Position numbers and translations under genes: made by a program. DNA of 64,000 nucleotides, taken from positions 372,001-436,000 of the forward strand of contig NADL03000451.1 of NCBI GenBank assembly GCA_002205965.3. The letters run 5' to 3'. Positions 1 through 11,260 of the stretch are shown here, piece after piece; within the stretch, counting starts at the first letter, position 1, and the number at the start of each line of letters is the position of its first letter. The notes under the pieces are model-generated. The model was not told where the DNA came from. It saw nothing but the letters and a program-made list of their open reading frames with translations, and made no database searches. The DNA comes from Kappaphycus alvarezii. Taxonomy: Eukaryota > Rhodophyta > Florideophyceae > Gigartinales > Solieriaceae.

Positions 1-522
1 GGTTATCACAGAGAATGGTGACAACTCTATTTCTCTTCGTCCATTACTGACTGAGAAATGCATATGAATTATCCACAGAAAACCTACTCATAATAGGACA
101 TTAAAATATTAGAAACGAAAATTCACATGATTTTTGAAATTGAGCTTGCGAAGATCGACCATTCAGACCTCATCTGTTCATCTTCGGCGAGGGCTGTGGT
201 AAAAGCTGCAAATATTAGAAACCTGTTCTTCAGTACTACAAAAGATGAATTAACTTCGTATTAATTATTCATTAGGCGAAAGCCCCGCCCTGATCACCGA
301 AGGGAATTCTGATCATACTACTGGGTGATGCTTCAAAAGAAAAATCAAAAGGAACCTGCACTCGAAAAGCTATGATAGGTTAACAGATAAGGTGTCTTGA
401 TATTAGTATATAAACGGCGAAGTTGCAAGATCGGACGGATGCTATTTGTTTGAGACATGTCAGAATTGGTGAGCTTTTCTTCCCCACTTGCGAGTGGTTT
501 GTGGGGTATTTAGCGTTAGTCT
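1..522. other. Unassigned left edge
   Basis: I see no recognisable gene or repeat here. Two short overlapping open frames on opposite strands (about 380-614) run into the neighbouring LTR and have no motif I know. Confidence 0.4.
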
Positions 523-1218
523 TGATCCGAGTAAATCGTCGGAAGAGAGATACTAAGAACCAACTACCCCAAGAAGGAGGTGTTGCAAGCGACAAAAGTG
601 CTATCGGGGATTAGTTGAACGAATAAAAAGCAGTGTATATAGAAGGGAGTTGAGAGAGCTACAAGCAAGTATAAAAGAGGCAGGGTCTTCCACCGATGCT
701 CTGTGACCAGCGCAGGACAAAGTTTTCTTGGGTCTGAAGTTGACTCTCAACTTCCTACTACTCGGGACTTGACTTGAAGTTGTCTGCCAGCTTGCTTGAC
801 CTCCACAAAAGGAAACAGTTTAGTTGACTTATATACACTTTTGGCTACCCTTTATGTCTCAAAAAAACATATTAATAACCATAAAATACATTCATGGGAA
901 TCGTGTGGACCAGAGAGATAATTAGAAGATATTTCCTCAAGGTAAATATCTAGGTGCCATACCCATGCCAGGCACCCATCGGCCAGGGGTGGGAATTAAT
1001 TAATGTGGCCGTTATTTATACTTTCAGAGTCACTCATAGTATTTCTCAGAACCTGGAACTGTACTGACATCTATTATGACAGCGTGTCCTAAATATAAAA
1101 TCAACCAATGAATTTGCCACACTCATCCAAAACTGTATAAATCTCTTCCCAATTCCGATACTGTATAAAATTATGGTCCTCATCTAGGTTTTTCTCGTGT
1201 GCAAATTGGCGCACATCA
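523..1218 (-). repeat. Solo LTR, family A2 (minus strand)
   Basis: Read on the minus strand this segment matches 22575-23287 over its whole length. It starts TGATGTGCGC and ends GATCA, so the ends are of the TG...CA type with TGAT/ATCA inverted termini. Its 3' half also matches the 3' half of the Gypsy-A LTRs (29100-29518 and 35100-35507), including a TATA-like box (minus, 828-835). No internal retroelement coding lies next to it. The likely reading is a solo LTR left by LTR-LTR recombination. The homologous right-hand segment (about 27570) lacks it. I see no clean target duplication. Confidence 0.7.
828..835 (-). promoter_or_regulatory. TATA-like box of A2 LTR
   Basis: The minus strand reads TATATAAG in the place where the related LTRs carry the same octamer (22975, 29205, 35195). 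Conservation of box and position across diverged LTRs suggests the core promoter of the element. Activity cannot be judged from sequence. Confidence 0.5.
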
Positions 1219-1712
1219 TACTCCTTAGCATACTAAATAGGTTTGATAAAAACCAGACTGCAGCTTTGACAGCACTGTTACCATCCGATTTGAAAGCCTC
1301 AATTTGGAATTCGACGCGGAAATCTCATGTCTACCAAAATGAAATCCCGATCTAAATTTTCACTTGATTTAACTTCTTTTAATGAACCAACAAGCACTAG
1401 ATCTGCTGCTATTCCATCTGCTTGCTGGTAGAGGGAAATTTTTGGGTATTTTAATGTATGGAAGATGTAGTCGGTTGTATGCACTCCACTAGTGTACTGT
1501 GGTGTGCGAGATAAGTTGTCAATGATGGGTAACACGATAATACGCTGGCAGAGTGAAGGGAAGGTGCAGATTTAAGTAATATCAGAGCCTGCAGCATCAT
1601 TTCATGCACATGCACACTACCTCACAAGTTGACTGGTTATCAGGCAGCTGATCTGCGACAGTAAATGAATTCCAGTGTTTCCATCAGTAATTAGATCTAA
1701 ATTAATGTGAAG
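1219..1712. other. Shared flank with two uninterrupted insertion sites
   Basis: No gene is visible. At about 1301-1304 the left copy is continuous where the right copy carries 6.27 kb (27661-33932). At about 1432-1435 it is continuous where the right copy carries a 1.44-kb solo LTR (34067-35507). The stretch 1435-1480 resembles, on the minus strand, the 3' tail of the LINE (compare 31517-31570), so it may be a very old tail insertion that predates the duplication. Confidence 0.6.
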
Positions 1713-1940
1713 TGTGGGAGCTACGAGCTCGCTTCTTAATCTGAGGAGATACCGTACTGTATCCACCCGATATAGAGTTAGGCCCTGTATACCCACCACC
1801 TAGTACAGTACAGTATTGTACAGTATATATAGTACAGTTTATATACCGTACTGTGTAGAGGGTACGTGGGAAAGGGAGGACGACAGTCTAAGCTTGGCCT
1901 GAAAAAACAGGAAAAAATAACGGGCATTTCAAGCATTTCA
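1713..1940 (+). repeat. Gypsy-B left 5' LTR
   Basis: It starts TGTGGG and ends CATTTCA, matching 6002-6212 and 35789-36005. The middle (about 1800-1860) is a cluster of GTAC-centred palindromic repeats with a TATA-rich core. Confidence 0.75.
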
Positions 1941-1957
1941 TGGTACCACATGAAAGG
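1941..1957 (+). other. Candidate primer-binding site
   Basis: TGGTACCACATGAAAGG follows the terminal CA of the LTR directly. A TGG start next to the 5' LTR is what a site complementary to a tRNA 3' end looks like. Similar sequences follow the Gypsy-B right LTR (about 36006) and the Gypsy-C LTRs (7296, 40599). I cannot name the tRNA. Confidence 0.5.
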
Positions 1958-2800
1958 TTCAACGCTCACCTCCTTTGATGGATACTCCTGTTCCAACATT
2001 GGAAGTTTCCTTTTCGCGTTCGAGAACTTGGTTCTGCACGAAAAGACAGACAGCGAGTAGGCCCTCCAGATTACATGCCATCTGGATGGCACTACAAAAA
2101 AATTCTACTACAAGTCGTTTGCGCAGGAAAAGTCTCTCACTGAAGACACAAAGAAATACAATATCGTCTAGAAGAGGCTCCAAGCCAAGTATACGAAGAA
2201 TATGAAGCCAAAGGAATAATTACACGAAATGCTGCCACAAAAATAAACGCTAGAGACACAGGAGAGTCTCTGACACGAAAAGATGCCGTATAGAAGAGGT
2301 TACGCTTCATTAAGACGTCTTTCCTTGGTTCGCTTCGGAAGATAGTGGCAGGAAACCCGAAATTGGCTCCTTTTTGTGAAGTATCGAGCACCCTCGGACT
2401 GAGAGGACCTTGAGAAGGCAATTGAAGATTTTTAGTCTTGAAAAAAGGAAAAATACGTTTGCAAAGAAGCGTCTTGAGCACCTTTTGTCGCTCCGAGTAT
2501 AATTTTGCAGAGAACTGACGTGCAAAATGTCAAGCCACACCATCTGCAGGACATTCTTGACCAGCTAGAGGGCAGTTTGCCGAGCTGTCTCTCTTTTCGA
2601 AGAAGCCGTTTGAGAAGAAAGAGCCTGACCTTATGGTTGATGGCGACTTTAGTTGTAGTTTCTGTAGGCTAAGAACCCACTGTGCCGCGAAGAGCCCGCA
2701 GAAGTCCCACAGGCACACTCAGTGCTCTTTTTATGCAAAAAGGGTCATTTAAAGGCATACCGATGGTCCAAGGAAGAGATAGATGGAGTTAGTCGTGTAG
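1958..2800 (+). pseudogene. gag: gag remnant, Gypsy-B left
   Basis: This is the decayed capsid/nucleocapsid region. Fragments in shifting frames match the better preserved gag at 36006-36958, including a phenylalanine-rich segment near 2005 and the stretch around 2330-2420. A nucleocapsid zinc knuckle is visible at about 2654-2693 with spacing Cys-x2-Cys-x4-His-x4, but the last ligand is read as serine, so the knuckle is broken. Many stops and frameshifts rule out a functional product. In Ty3/gypsy elements Gag packages the RNA; here only the fossil remains. Confidence 0.65.
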
Positions 2801-3289
2801 GAGGTGCCGAAGCTAGCTCCAATTCGAAAGAAAACCATATTTGAGGGAAAAAAATGACGTCGAGCCTATTTTAATTGTCACGGAGGCTCGCAAGGGCAAT
2901 ACAGTGACCGCGAAAAAAGGAACGCAGAAGATTAATCCATTCCAAAGCAACCTAGAGACAAGTTCGTGGCCCTCGATGCTCTATTTAATAAGGTCCCCTT
3001 CTTTCGCTCGCCGATGGTCTTATCGGAGCAAATTTAGAAGGAAAATAAGGCACGGAAGAACAAAGAGGAGCCTGGAGCCCACCAGGAACACGTGGGGAAG
3101 TATCTTGTGGTCGCGGAACTGGTCGTTATCTTCGAGAATGAAATTCCGGCAGCTTCTCCGTGGAGCCGCGAATGAAGCCAGGAAGCAGTTAAAGGGTCTG
3201 GTGTCAAACACTGTCACCGTGACTCAGGTTTCTATGAAAAGTCACCCCGAAGTCTCTCGTCGGTTGAAGGTCGTGGCCGTGAAGGCTTA

Positions 3290-3671
3290 TTGAACGGAGA
3301 CGCACGCCTTGCTGGACACAGGTGCAGTTCCAAATCTGATGTCATGGCACTTTTGCGAGAGACTGGAACTCGCTCCGCTAGCTACAGATCTTCAGGTCAC
3401 CGTTGCCGACGGCAAGGTGGTGAAGTTTATTGTTTGTATACGTAAGATTACAGTCTCTTTTGGAACCCTGGTGGTGTCTCTGGGATTCTTGGTGGCACAG
3501 AACGCGCTATTCGATACTATTATTGGCTTTACTGCATTAGATTTAATACAGGAAAACATATATTGCGGGCAGCAGCAGGTCACGCTGGCGTTCGGGAGGA
3601 TGACGGCACTTTCACCGCTACTCTGTGAGCTCCCGGTGATTGATGGGATTATGAATGATAGTGAAAATTAG
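3290..3671 (+). pseudogene. Retroviral-type aspartic protease, Gypsy-B left
   Basis: The open frame 3309-3671 (120 residues) begins with the catalytic signature Leu-Asp-Thr-Gly-Ala. A hydrophobic stretch before a Gly near residue 74 fits the second half of a retropepsin fold. The same region is present at 38150-38510. In an intact element it would cut the Gag-Pol polyprotein. The catalytic Asp is kept and the domain length (about 110-120 residues) is normal, but upstream gag is shifted and the following RT is deleted, so no working polyprotein can be made. The marked methionine is only the reading-frame start; the domain is entered from upstream coding. Confidence 0.7.
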
Positions 3672-3675
3672 AATT
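3660..3675 (+). other. Deletion junction: RT and RNase H lost
   Basis: Left of this point the sequence follows the protease end of Gypsy-B right (about 38520). Right of it the sequence follows the RNase H/integrase boundary (about 40130). About 1.6 kb covering RT and RNase H is therefore absent. Both parental ends carry short AT-rich similar words (GTGAAAATT / GGAATTGGAG), so a microhomology deletion is possible. Confidence 0.65.
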
Positions 3676-3703
3676 TGAGGCTTTAAGGGAAGAATATAAC
3701 ACA

Positions 3704-5000
3704 ATGGGCCTCATAGCGACGATCAAAGGGGAATATCCTAAATTGTATGGATTAAAACCGGACCTCGTGTACATGACGAGGTTTTTAGCAGGGGGGAAGC
3801 TTCAAAAGAAAGACCCAAAGGAGAAGAATGCCATACGAAGAAAATCGAAGAGATTCTTGTTTTGGAACGACACTCTGTTCCGGCGGGAGAAGGATGAGCT
3901 GGGCGTTGCTCTGCCTATAGGGCAGCTTGCCGAAATATTGACAACGTTCCACGATCCAATCGGTCATTTGGATGCTAATTCTACAAAAAAGAATACCTGA
4001 AGGACCTTTTTGGTGGCCTAAGGTGCATCGTGACGTAAAAAAACACGTCATGGCATGCGCAGGCTGTCAACATGCTCGAAGGCTAGAATTGTCATACAAG
4101 TCTTAGTGCACCTGTTACTGGTTTGTTGGAAACGTTTTCAGTGGACTTTAAGGGACCTTTAAGGCCATCTTTTCAGGTAAAGAGGCTTTCTTCAATCGCG
4201 ATAGAGCACATGACGGGCTGTCCAGTAGCTTGGGAACGTAAAGCTCTACCTGTGGTTTTGCCATGATTTTCGTTGAGAAGTAAATTATTGAGCCATTCGA
4301 GCCACCGAGAAGAATAGTTTCGCACAACACTATAGCTTTTATGGAAACTTCCGTCCAGGATTTTTTGAAGAGGCACGGTATTGATTGGAGGCCCGTCCTC
4401 ATGTACACCCCAATGGCAAATGGAAGGATCGAGAGGATGGTAGGGACTATAAAAAAGGCAATTAAAAATTCAGTCGTGCAGTATGGAGGCGACTGGGCGG
4501 AGGATATGGCGAAAGATTTATATGGGTATCACCGATCTCATCGCGGGGACACCAACTTGCCCTTCCGACTAATGTATGGGATCTAGCCGAGGATGATGAC
4601 AAGCGACTCAGTATCCCTTCTGGTCGAAGCCAGCACAAGTCACCGCCTCATCAAGATTTTGGGTGCAAATAACGTGAGAACTGCTGTAGTGGAAGGGTCG
4701 GGCACTCCGCGAAAGGCTAAGGGAAGGTCAAAGGTTCGAAATTGGACACAAAGTGCGAGTGGCGCATGGGACAGCATTCGATAGGGCTCGGAAGTGGCCG
4801 GCGTTCTAGTCATTTTACTAAGGACCACGACGGGTATTCAAGGCTTCTCATACGCGCTAAGCGTTGGTCTCGTCAACTGGTCAAGTGGCCAGAGAGGCAA
4901 CCCACACGCGTCGGCTGGTCGTGTATACCAGTCCATCAAGGAAAATCATTTAGAAGGAAAAATCCGAACGGTTCCAAATCCGTCAACCAGTAAGAAGGGG
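3704..5000 (+). pseudogene. Integrase, Gypsy-B left
   Basis: This is three stretches of a Ty3/gypsy integrase in different frames. 3704-4000 holds the start of the HHCC zinc-binding domain (His near 3951 and 3966) and continues, after a frameshift, to a Cys-x2-Cys at about 4052-4063. A core Asp lies in a short Ser-Val-Asp-Phe-Lys-Gly motif at about 4137-4155. The expected second catalytic Asp near 4318 reads as His (Val-Ser-His-Asn). 4341-4586 contains the Asn-Gly-x-x-Glu-Arg motif with the catalytic Glu. 4733-4900 resembles the C-terminal GPY/F module (a Gly-Pro-Arg-Arg-Val core). Frame breaks and the Asp-to-His change make it inactive. Confidence 0.7.
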
Positions 5001-6001
5001 TGTCCCAGCAAGGCGATGCGTAGGAAAGATGAATACGGGAGCAATAATAACAAAAGTATGGAGAAAGGAGTTAAATAAGGATTAGGGAACTGGACGTAGG
5101 AAAATGGAACGAGAGGCGAAGAAAAGGTGGGCTGCTCGGGCCTGGACCGCAGGGTGGGCGACTTAGCTTGCGCCGCGAGAACTCCATTTGACTAAATTTC
5201 TATTCTTTCCCCTCTCTTCTCTTATTGGGACTGGTTTTACCCATATTTGCAGCGAGGAGAGGGCCTTATGTAGGAGCAAGTAAATGTAAGAAGGTACTTT
5301 TGAGTGGCTGAGTTGATGGAGTGTGTGGAAGAGTATCGAAGTGGGCCCCGAAATAGGCAAGCAAATTTGGATCAGGATGATTATCTGTGTAATCAATGAG
5401 GAAATCAACGAAGGACGGGGCATCTTCTGAGTTCCCGGAGAAGGTTTTCGGTGAGGAAGCGGTGTAACTTACCAGTTCGGAGATTGCGGCGAGTGATTCG
5501 GTATGAACGAAGCTGGGAGGATCTATGGGCGTTCTGAGTTAAGAGTAAAAAGGTGGTCCAGAGTTGACGTGGAAGGAGTCTGGTCGTAGCAGTCTTCAGG
5601 ATTATGTGGGCAAAGGAAGATAGAAAGTGAGTAAAGGGTGTCACGGGAGGCCTGAGGATATTTACGGCTGGCTATTGAGGTTTAGCGGAAGCGACAAAGA
5701 GGAGATTTTTATAAATGGAGAGGTGTTAGCAGGATAATTTTGAGGAGAAGGCCCACGGGGAGTTGTTTGCAGCGACACGCCAAACGGGGGCTGCCAAGAG
5801 TAAGCCAGCTATTCAACACCACTTTGGCGCTTTTCATGAGGGATGCAGGGATGGTTGAAGGCGTGCTGCCGTAGTTGATAGTTGATGGACTGGCATTGGT
5901 TGGAAATGGGATGTTGGTGCTAAGATGGTAAGGTGGTGGAGTGAGCGCGGGTGTTGCACTTGCAAAATGTGCGCCAGTGTAGCACTTTGAGTGCACGAAC
6001 A
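5001..6001 (-). other. Antisense coding-like block between integrase and 3' LTR
   Basis: On the minus strand three adjoining open frames cover most of 5163-6002 (97, 79 and 86 codons; 5709-6002, 5405-5644, 5163-5423). The plus strand is purine-rich and less open. The products are Pro/Ser/Thr- and Leu-rich with no motif I can name confidently. The part at 5405-5644 has a weak resemblance to the first box of tyrosine recombinases, too weak to use. The block sits where some plant Ty3/gypsy elements carry an antisense ORF or an env-like ORF. It may equally be an unrelated inserted sequence. Confidence 0.35.
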
Positions 6002-6212
6002 TGTGGGCTGTGCGAGGTCGCTTGTTGATCTTGGGAGATACTATACTGTATCTCCCCAGTTGATGTACGATAAGGCGCTATATACCCACTATCTAGCACA
6101 GTACAGTATATATATACTGCATTGTGTCGAGGGTACGTGGAAAAGGGAGGATGACAGGTTACGCTTGGCCTTCACAGGCAGGAAAGAATAAAGGACATTT
6201 TTAAGCATTTCA
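6002..6212 (+). repeat. Gypsy-B left 3' LTR
   Basis: It matches 1713-1940 from TGTGGG to the terminal CATTTCA, including the GTAC-rich core (about 6090-6125). No purine-rich priming tract is obvious just before it. Confidence 0.7.
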
Positions 6213-7111
6213 TGCAGTATATATGAAAATAAGGCCGAATCATGAGGTTTCTCATTTACGTTACCACAGAAATATGCAGGTGCAACATGCACAGTACTGA
6301 ATACCGTACTATGACAAACATACAAAAAGGCTTTACTTTGGTTGATAAATCTGCGTTTTGTGGGGCGCGACATGTTGCAGACGCGGAAAAAGTGCGCAAA
6401 ACCTGTTAACTAAGCTGCTGGTAAAGCAGAAACCTCACGTTTCCTGTCAAACATTCGCTGCGGGTTGTGAATTCGGTCGCGTATTCGTCTATTAACTTCG
6501 ACGTCGCTATAGACGGCGATCCAATTGGGTCGGAGGCTAACGACACAAACATAAATCCCAATTTCGATCGTCCTGGGAGTTCTTCGCCATGGATGGCTAC
6601 TACTTTTCTGGCAAGCTACCTATTTTTCCGTCTTTGTGCTGTATTGACAACAGCGTGCGCCTTATATGCTCCAATGGACATCGGAGATATATTATAAGAG
6701 TAAAAAACCGAAACGTTTCTCCTATGGACATGAATCCCTCTTGAAATGTCGATGTTACTGTGAAATCGACCGCCATCGGGAGAGGTGGCAATGTTTGCTG
6801 ACTTATTCTAACCCCGGGTGCACAAAAATGTCAGAAGGCCATTATTTTATTCAGGGACGTAAATTTGTAACCCTATTTGAGGGGTAGAAAGTTTGGGTGC
6901 TTTCTTGCTTTGCGGAACTGACGGGTTTGTCTAAAGGAGGAGGAGACGTATGTGCGCTCCAGGAACAAGTATGTGGAAATCTTTACAGGACCGGTTTAAG
7001 GACACTGTAAGTTACGTTGCATTGGGCGGAAAGGCTAACGCAGCCTTTCTTACAGGGAAACAAATCTTATTTGTTGTTAGGTGCACAGGTACGTCCTCTA
7101 AGTAAGATAAA
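6213..7111. other. Unassigned spacer
   Basis: A short plus-strand frame (6467-6697, 76 codons) has one hydrophobic segment but no recognisable domain. The right-hand duplicate has no counterpart because Gypsy-B right is fused directly to Gypsy-C at 40421/40422. Confidence 0.4.
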
Positions 7112-7311
7112 GAATTCGTAGTTCGGAGAAACATTTAATTAAGGGGTAAGGTCAGTGAAGATGCATGGTACATTTCGGTGACCCTCTTGAGCCTGTTTTA
7201 GTATACGTATCGCACCTTTTCGAGCTTCGAAATGGTGGACAAGATATGTTGCTCATACTTGCGAGAAAATAAAAAGCACTAACACAAGCATTTCATGGTA
7301 TCGCATCCAAG
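7112..7311 (+). repeat. Gypsy-C left LTR end and primer-binding-like site
   Basis: Sequence ending CATTTCA at 7295 is followed by TGGTATCGCATCCAAG from 7296. The counterpart is 40422-40615. The LTR start is not resolved. Confidence 0.45.
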
Positions 7312-7860
7312 ATACGACATTGTTATCGACAAAAACCGCGTTGTATCTCTTTTGAAGGATTTAGTTCCCCTGGCATACCATTTCTCCTCTTGGAGCTCGA
7401 GAACGTTGAAATGTGCGGAAACATCAACGCCACGAAGGCAATTGAGACCGTTTTGCATATGTAAGTGATGGCATCCGATTCCCATCAGGAAGCGTTTTGA
7501 TGCTCCGTATCGCTTATTGAGATGCGTAGATATCGGATATCGTTAGGGCAAGCTTTTGGATAAGTTTTCAAGAAGGCAAAGATGGAGGAAGAAGTGCACG
7601 AATCTATAGCCGCCGGATCAGATCCAAGTATTTTCAGCGGAGCTATGAAAAGAAAAGAACCTTTTTATAAAAATTTAGGCTTAAGGAATACCGCTCGCTC
7701 GGGATTGCTCTGAAAAATCAGGGGCTTTAATTACTAATTTGGCCACTTGTTCATTTTTATGGCCCCAACGGACAACAAGGGACGGAAAAGGCGATTAAAT
7801 ATTTTTAAATTAGCTCCAAGGCTTTTCTCCCCGAATAAGTCGCGAGCGGGGTAGCTTAAA
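7312..7860 (+). pseudogene. gag: gag-like remnant, Gypsy-C left
   Basis: A frame with the segment Leu-Leu-Glu-Leu-Glu-Asn-Val near 7384-7405, followed by a region running to about 7455, resembles the capsid start of Gypsy-B (1998-2080) and typical gypsy Gag proteins. Stops at about 7462 and 7498 and later frameshifts break it. It is shared with 40610-40980. Confidence 0.4.
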
Positions 7861-9480
7861 AAGTTCTCGATGAAGATTCTGTAGATATTGTATGAACGCG
7901 CAGACAAGTCAGAGGAGATGAATTCAAGCTAGAAAAGACTGCCGTGATATGTGAGAAATTATTATATTCATTAAGAGGGATTTTGAAAAGGTAAGACCTA
8001 TGGAACATGGTCAACCAGACTATTGACGCAGTCATTTTGTCCAGATGCATATTTTTGTTACCCCAATCCCCGTTATTGTTCACAGGAAACCCCGTTTTAC
8101 AACCTATAGATGAAAAAATCATTCTAAAGATAGCTGTTAGCCAAAACTCAGTTGCGAGGGATCTGTCGAGTCTTGATTATTGAAAAAAAGCAGAGGTCAA
8201 ATCCAAAACTTCGTTTGACGAGAAAAGGAGATTATTTGACGATTTTATTTGTTTAGAAGGCTTGTAACAGCAATGTAGTGGGCGTGGTGAAGAACAATTC
8301 CGATACTCACGATATTTTCGAGATGATAAGGAAGAACAATATAGACAAAGATGCTTTTTCATATTATACATCTATTTTTATCCGTACCTGGTTCTCTCAC
8401 TTCCCAGAAAAGTATTTCAAATCACATAACAGAAAAAAGCATTAGCCAGTTTGTATGTTTACTTTGTAATATAACGCGGTTTCATAAACGAAACCGTTTA
8501 GATTCCTTCCGCTGGAAATGTTCGAAGAATAAGTAAACTGCTCAATCTTCTCCCTTCATTCAACCTTCTCGGTATTTGTATGTTCTAAACACCGTGTTAA
8601 TGGCTCAGGCTTTCCTAAAATACATTTCATGATCCTCTGTCGGTTGACTGTATTCGCAGTCGAGGAGCCTGAGGTTATGGCTATTGCATTTGTGCCACAT
8701 ATCCCTTTCCGAATATCTTGTTATGAGATTTTTAAAAAGGAATTAAACAGGCCTAGATTAACCGTAGTATTCAAGATGAATTACAAGATTGGACGATTGT
8801 TCAACCCGTCGGTTACAATGAAGGTTTTTTAATGTCCATTAGGATCTTTTTTCGTACCCATGAAGTTTTTGATGGCACGAAGTCGTCACATCTATCGTGA
8901 TTTGGTTTATTCTCCGTTTTTTGGGTGCCTTCTCCGGGTCGCAGGGGAAACTAAAAGTAAATCTGGTAGGTCGAAAGATTAAGAGAAAGACTGTGAGGGC
9001 CAAATGGTCTAATTTGTTGGTGCGATTACGGAAGATCACAGGATTTTAACAACGGCAAAAGCAGGAATCGGCTACAATCAGCCCAACTTAGAGTGCACGG
9101 ATGAGGGAATGAGTGTAAGGAACATTCATGACAGGTTGGAGTTCGATTGGGAGCAAATTTGATTCTCGAAGGCTGATTGTCTTTTAGTTTACAAGGGATA
9201 TGTTTACATCTAGGCTGAGTACATGAGTTGTTGGCAGTATAATAGGATATTTTAATGGAAAAAAATGAATGGAAAAATCAAAAAAGGGATAGCTTTCATT
9301 GAACTATGATTGGCTGTGCCCAACGCTGTACACAAAAAAGTTAGATTGCTGCTTCAGGTGTTCTGTAGATATTGTCATTTTGAAATACACTTGCAGTAAC
9401 AATAACGTTGTACAAGTGGCCGCACTAAAAAAGTAGAGATAGTACAACTATAACGAGGTGGAGCCCATGTCAGCGAATAA
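7861..9480. other. Unassigned interior of Gypsy-C left
   Basis: It aligns with 41600-43230 at the DNA level, with no recognisable protein domain. By position it should hold the end of gag and the protease. Open frames here (for example 8629-8832) have no known motif. Confidence 0.35.
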
Positions 9481-9599
9481 AACAGCATCATGATTATACT
9501 TCATCAATGTCTCATAAGATTAAATTATCTGCACCTGGAATCTATAGAAGAAAGAATAACTAAATTCGCCATCGGGGTAATCTGGAGGTTTAAAAATGG

Positions 9600-11260
9600 G
9601 AGTTTTTATGGCTATTCATGGACCCCCCTGCGATCGACGGAGCGCGTTGTGAAAATGATGATTTCATATCCGTTTTTGATGCCAAAAGCGAGTACATCGC
9701 TGCTTCATCGTCATCAGAGTCGGGTGGAAGTGGTGCTATGTCGGACACAGAACAAGAGCTATTACTAGTATTCTTGACCAAGTAACAGTAGGACCAGGAC
9801 TAAGGTATATTACATTGCATAGATTTGTTACCGGAGAAGAACAAATTACATACAAGGTTGCTCTATTCGCCTCATGTTCTCACCATTGGGAAAAGAAAAG
9901 ACATGGGATGATGATGAGGGCACCCAAGGACGAGAACGCAATGGCTGGGTTCATCAAAGGTCTCGAGCTGATTGACTTTAACATCGTCTTTTTCTTTGAG
10001 TTGACTTAAAATACGCAGACTCACTCAAACACTCTTCATCTGCTTCCAGGGCACAAAGAAATAATGAAGAAAGTGGAGAAAGATATTTCAAGAGAGAGGA
10101 AATCACGATTTTGTGTGAGGCCTGTTAGTTTACAATGTTGTGAGCCATGGTGAAGGATGTAAGACACGCTTTTTCTAGAAATATGACATAGAAGTCGGGT
10201 AGTTAAGTTCAATCTCCTTCCTTTGCGTAAGATAGAAGAACTTCTCGATGACCTGAAAAGTGTGAGACCAATTATTTCGAAGGGTCTCCAAATTTGTTGT
10301 TGTCAAATGCATATTTATAGGCCTTCAAAGAGACAAAGAAGGTTTTCTATAGATAAGGGACTCAAATACGTGGTCATACCGTTAGGACTCATGCACGCAT
10401 CCATTTTACCAACAATATTGTAATAAGTGCTTCGTGGGCCATGTTCGTTATGGATCATGTCTAAATTTTTTTACTGGAACTAGCGATCAAGTACTAAACT
10501 GCAAGAAAGTATTCAAGAGAGTAGATTTGCTCATCTGAGGCTGAATTAAACAAATTGTAGCTTTAATTATGCGTAGATAAAGCTAGGTAAATACTTTTTC
10601 AATGATGGCGCATCGAGTCTAATTCAAAAAAGATTATTACATCGCGAAGCTCCAGCCCGAATGAAAGCACAGGAAAACAAAGGGTTTTGGGCTTGCAGGG
10701 CAATATAGAAGGTTCATAAGGAATATATTAGTAATTTTGACATTGCTTTATTCTTATTTATTTGTGAAAGGCATAAGCATATTGGCTTGAGACGATGAAG
10801 GATTTAGTGCTCCGGATGGAAAGGTTGACATAGCTCACCTTGTACATTTCTGAAGTTCGTTCTTTGCTCATGAGCGGTATTGCAGACTTCATTAATCCTT
10901 TGAGTCTTAAATTTAGATATGAGAGGCGAAAGCAAGTCCTTCCCTGCCCAGTTTGACCATTATGATCTGATGGAGGAAAAGCGCCGCTGAAGAGCGAAAG
11001 GTAGGAAATTACAGGCCACTTCCTTTCAAGAAATTTGGAATATTTGATCTCGGAAACGATTTTCAGTCTAAAAGGAATATAAGTCCTTCCAGGTGTTATT
11101 CAAGAAAATAAATGTTCAAAGCAGTATGGAAGCCGGTTTCACTATATGAAGGAGTAAGGACTCGAGATTAAGCATATACCTGGTCTCAATTGGTCTGTTG
11201 ATAATATTTTCCCGCAGAAGACAGAAGATCTTAAGATAGTTGAGGAGGTAAATTTCAACG
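9600..11260 (+). pseudogene. RT and RNase H remnants, Gypsy-C left
   Basis: Scattered frames match a gypsy RT and RNase H. There is an acidic serine-rich linker at about 9640-9790. A sequence at about 10223-10400 corresponds to the RT segment just after the palm (Lys-Gly-Leu followed by a Gly-His-Thr-like motif in the right copy). An RNase H tail near 11170-11215 contains an Ile-Lys-His motif followed by Asp-Asn. Catalytic Asp motifs A and C are not recognisable. From 10232 on it is nearly identical to 43992-45757. Confidence 0.45.

Larger units (their letters stand above)
1713..6212 (+). mobile_element. Ty3/gypsy retrotransposon, Gypsy-B left copy (RT-deleted)
   Basis: The element has a 228-bp 5' LTR, a primer-binding-like site, gag with a zinc knuckle, aspartic protease, integrase with a GPY/F-like tail, an antisense coding-like block, and a 211-bp 3' LTR. 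The order protease-(RT-RNase H)-integrase is that of Ty3/gypsy elements. RT and RNase H are missing, so this copy is about 1.6 kb shorter in pol than its counterpart at 35789-40421. The flanking pentamers are TGAAG on the left and TGCAG on the right, a possible mutated 5-bp target duplication. Coding regions have several frameshifts and stops, so the copy is dead. Confidence 0.8.

Noticed and set aside
5405-5644. Tyrosine recombinase box I in the antisense block
   Set aside because: Only one short resemblance around a single Arg; no His-x-x-Arg or catalytic Tyr segment follows.
8629-8832. Possible small gene
   Set aside because: Not conserved in the aligned right copy (42380-42600).
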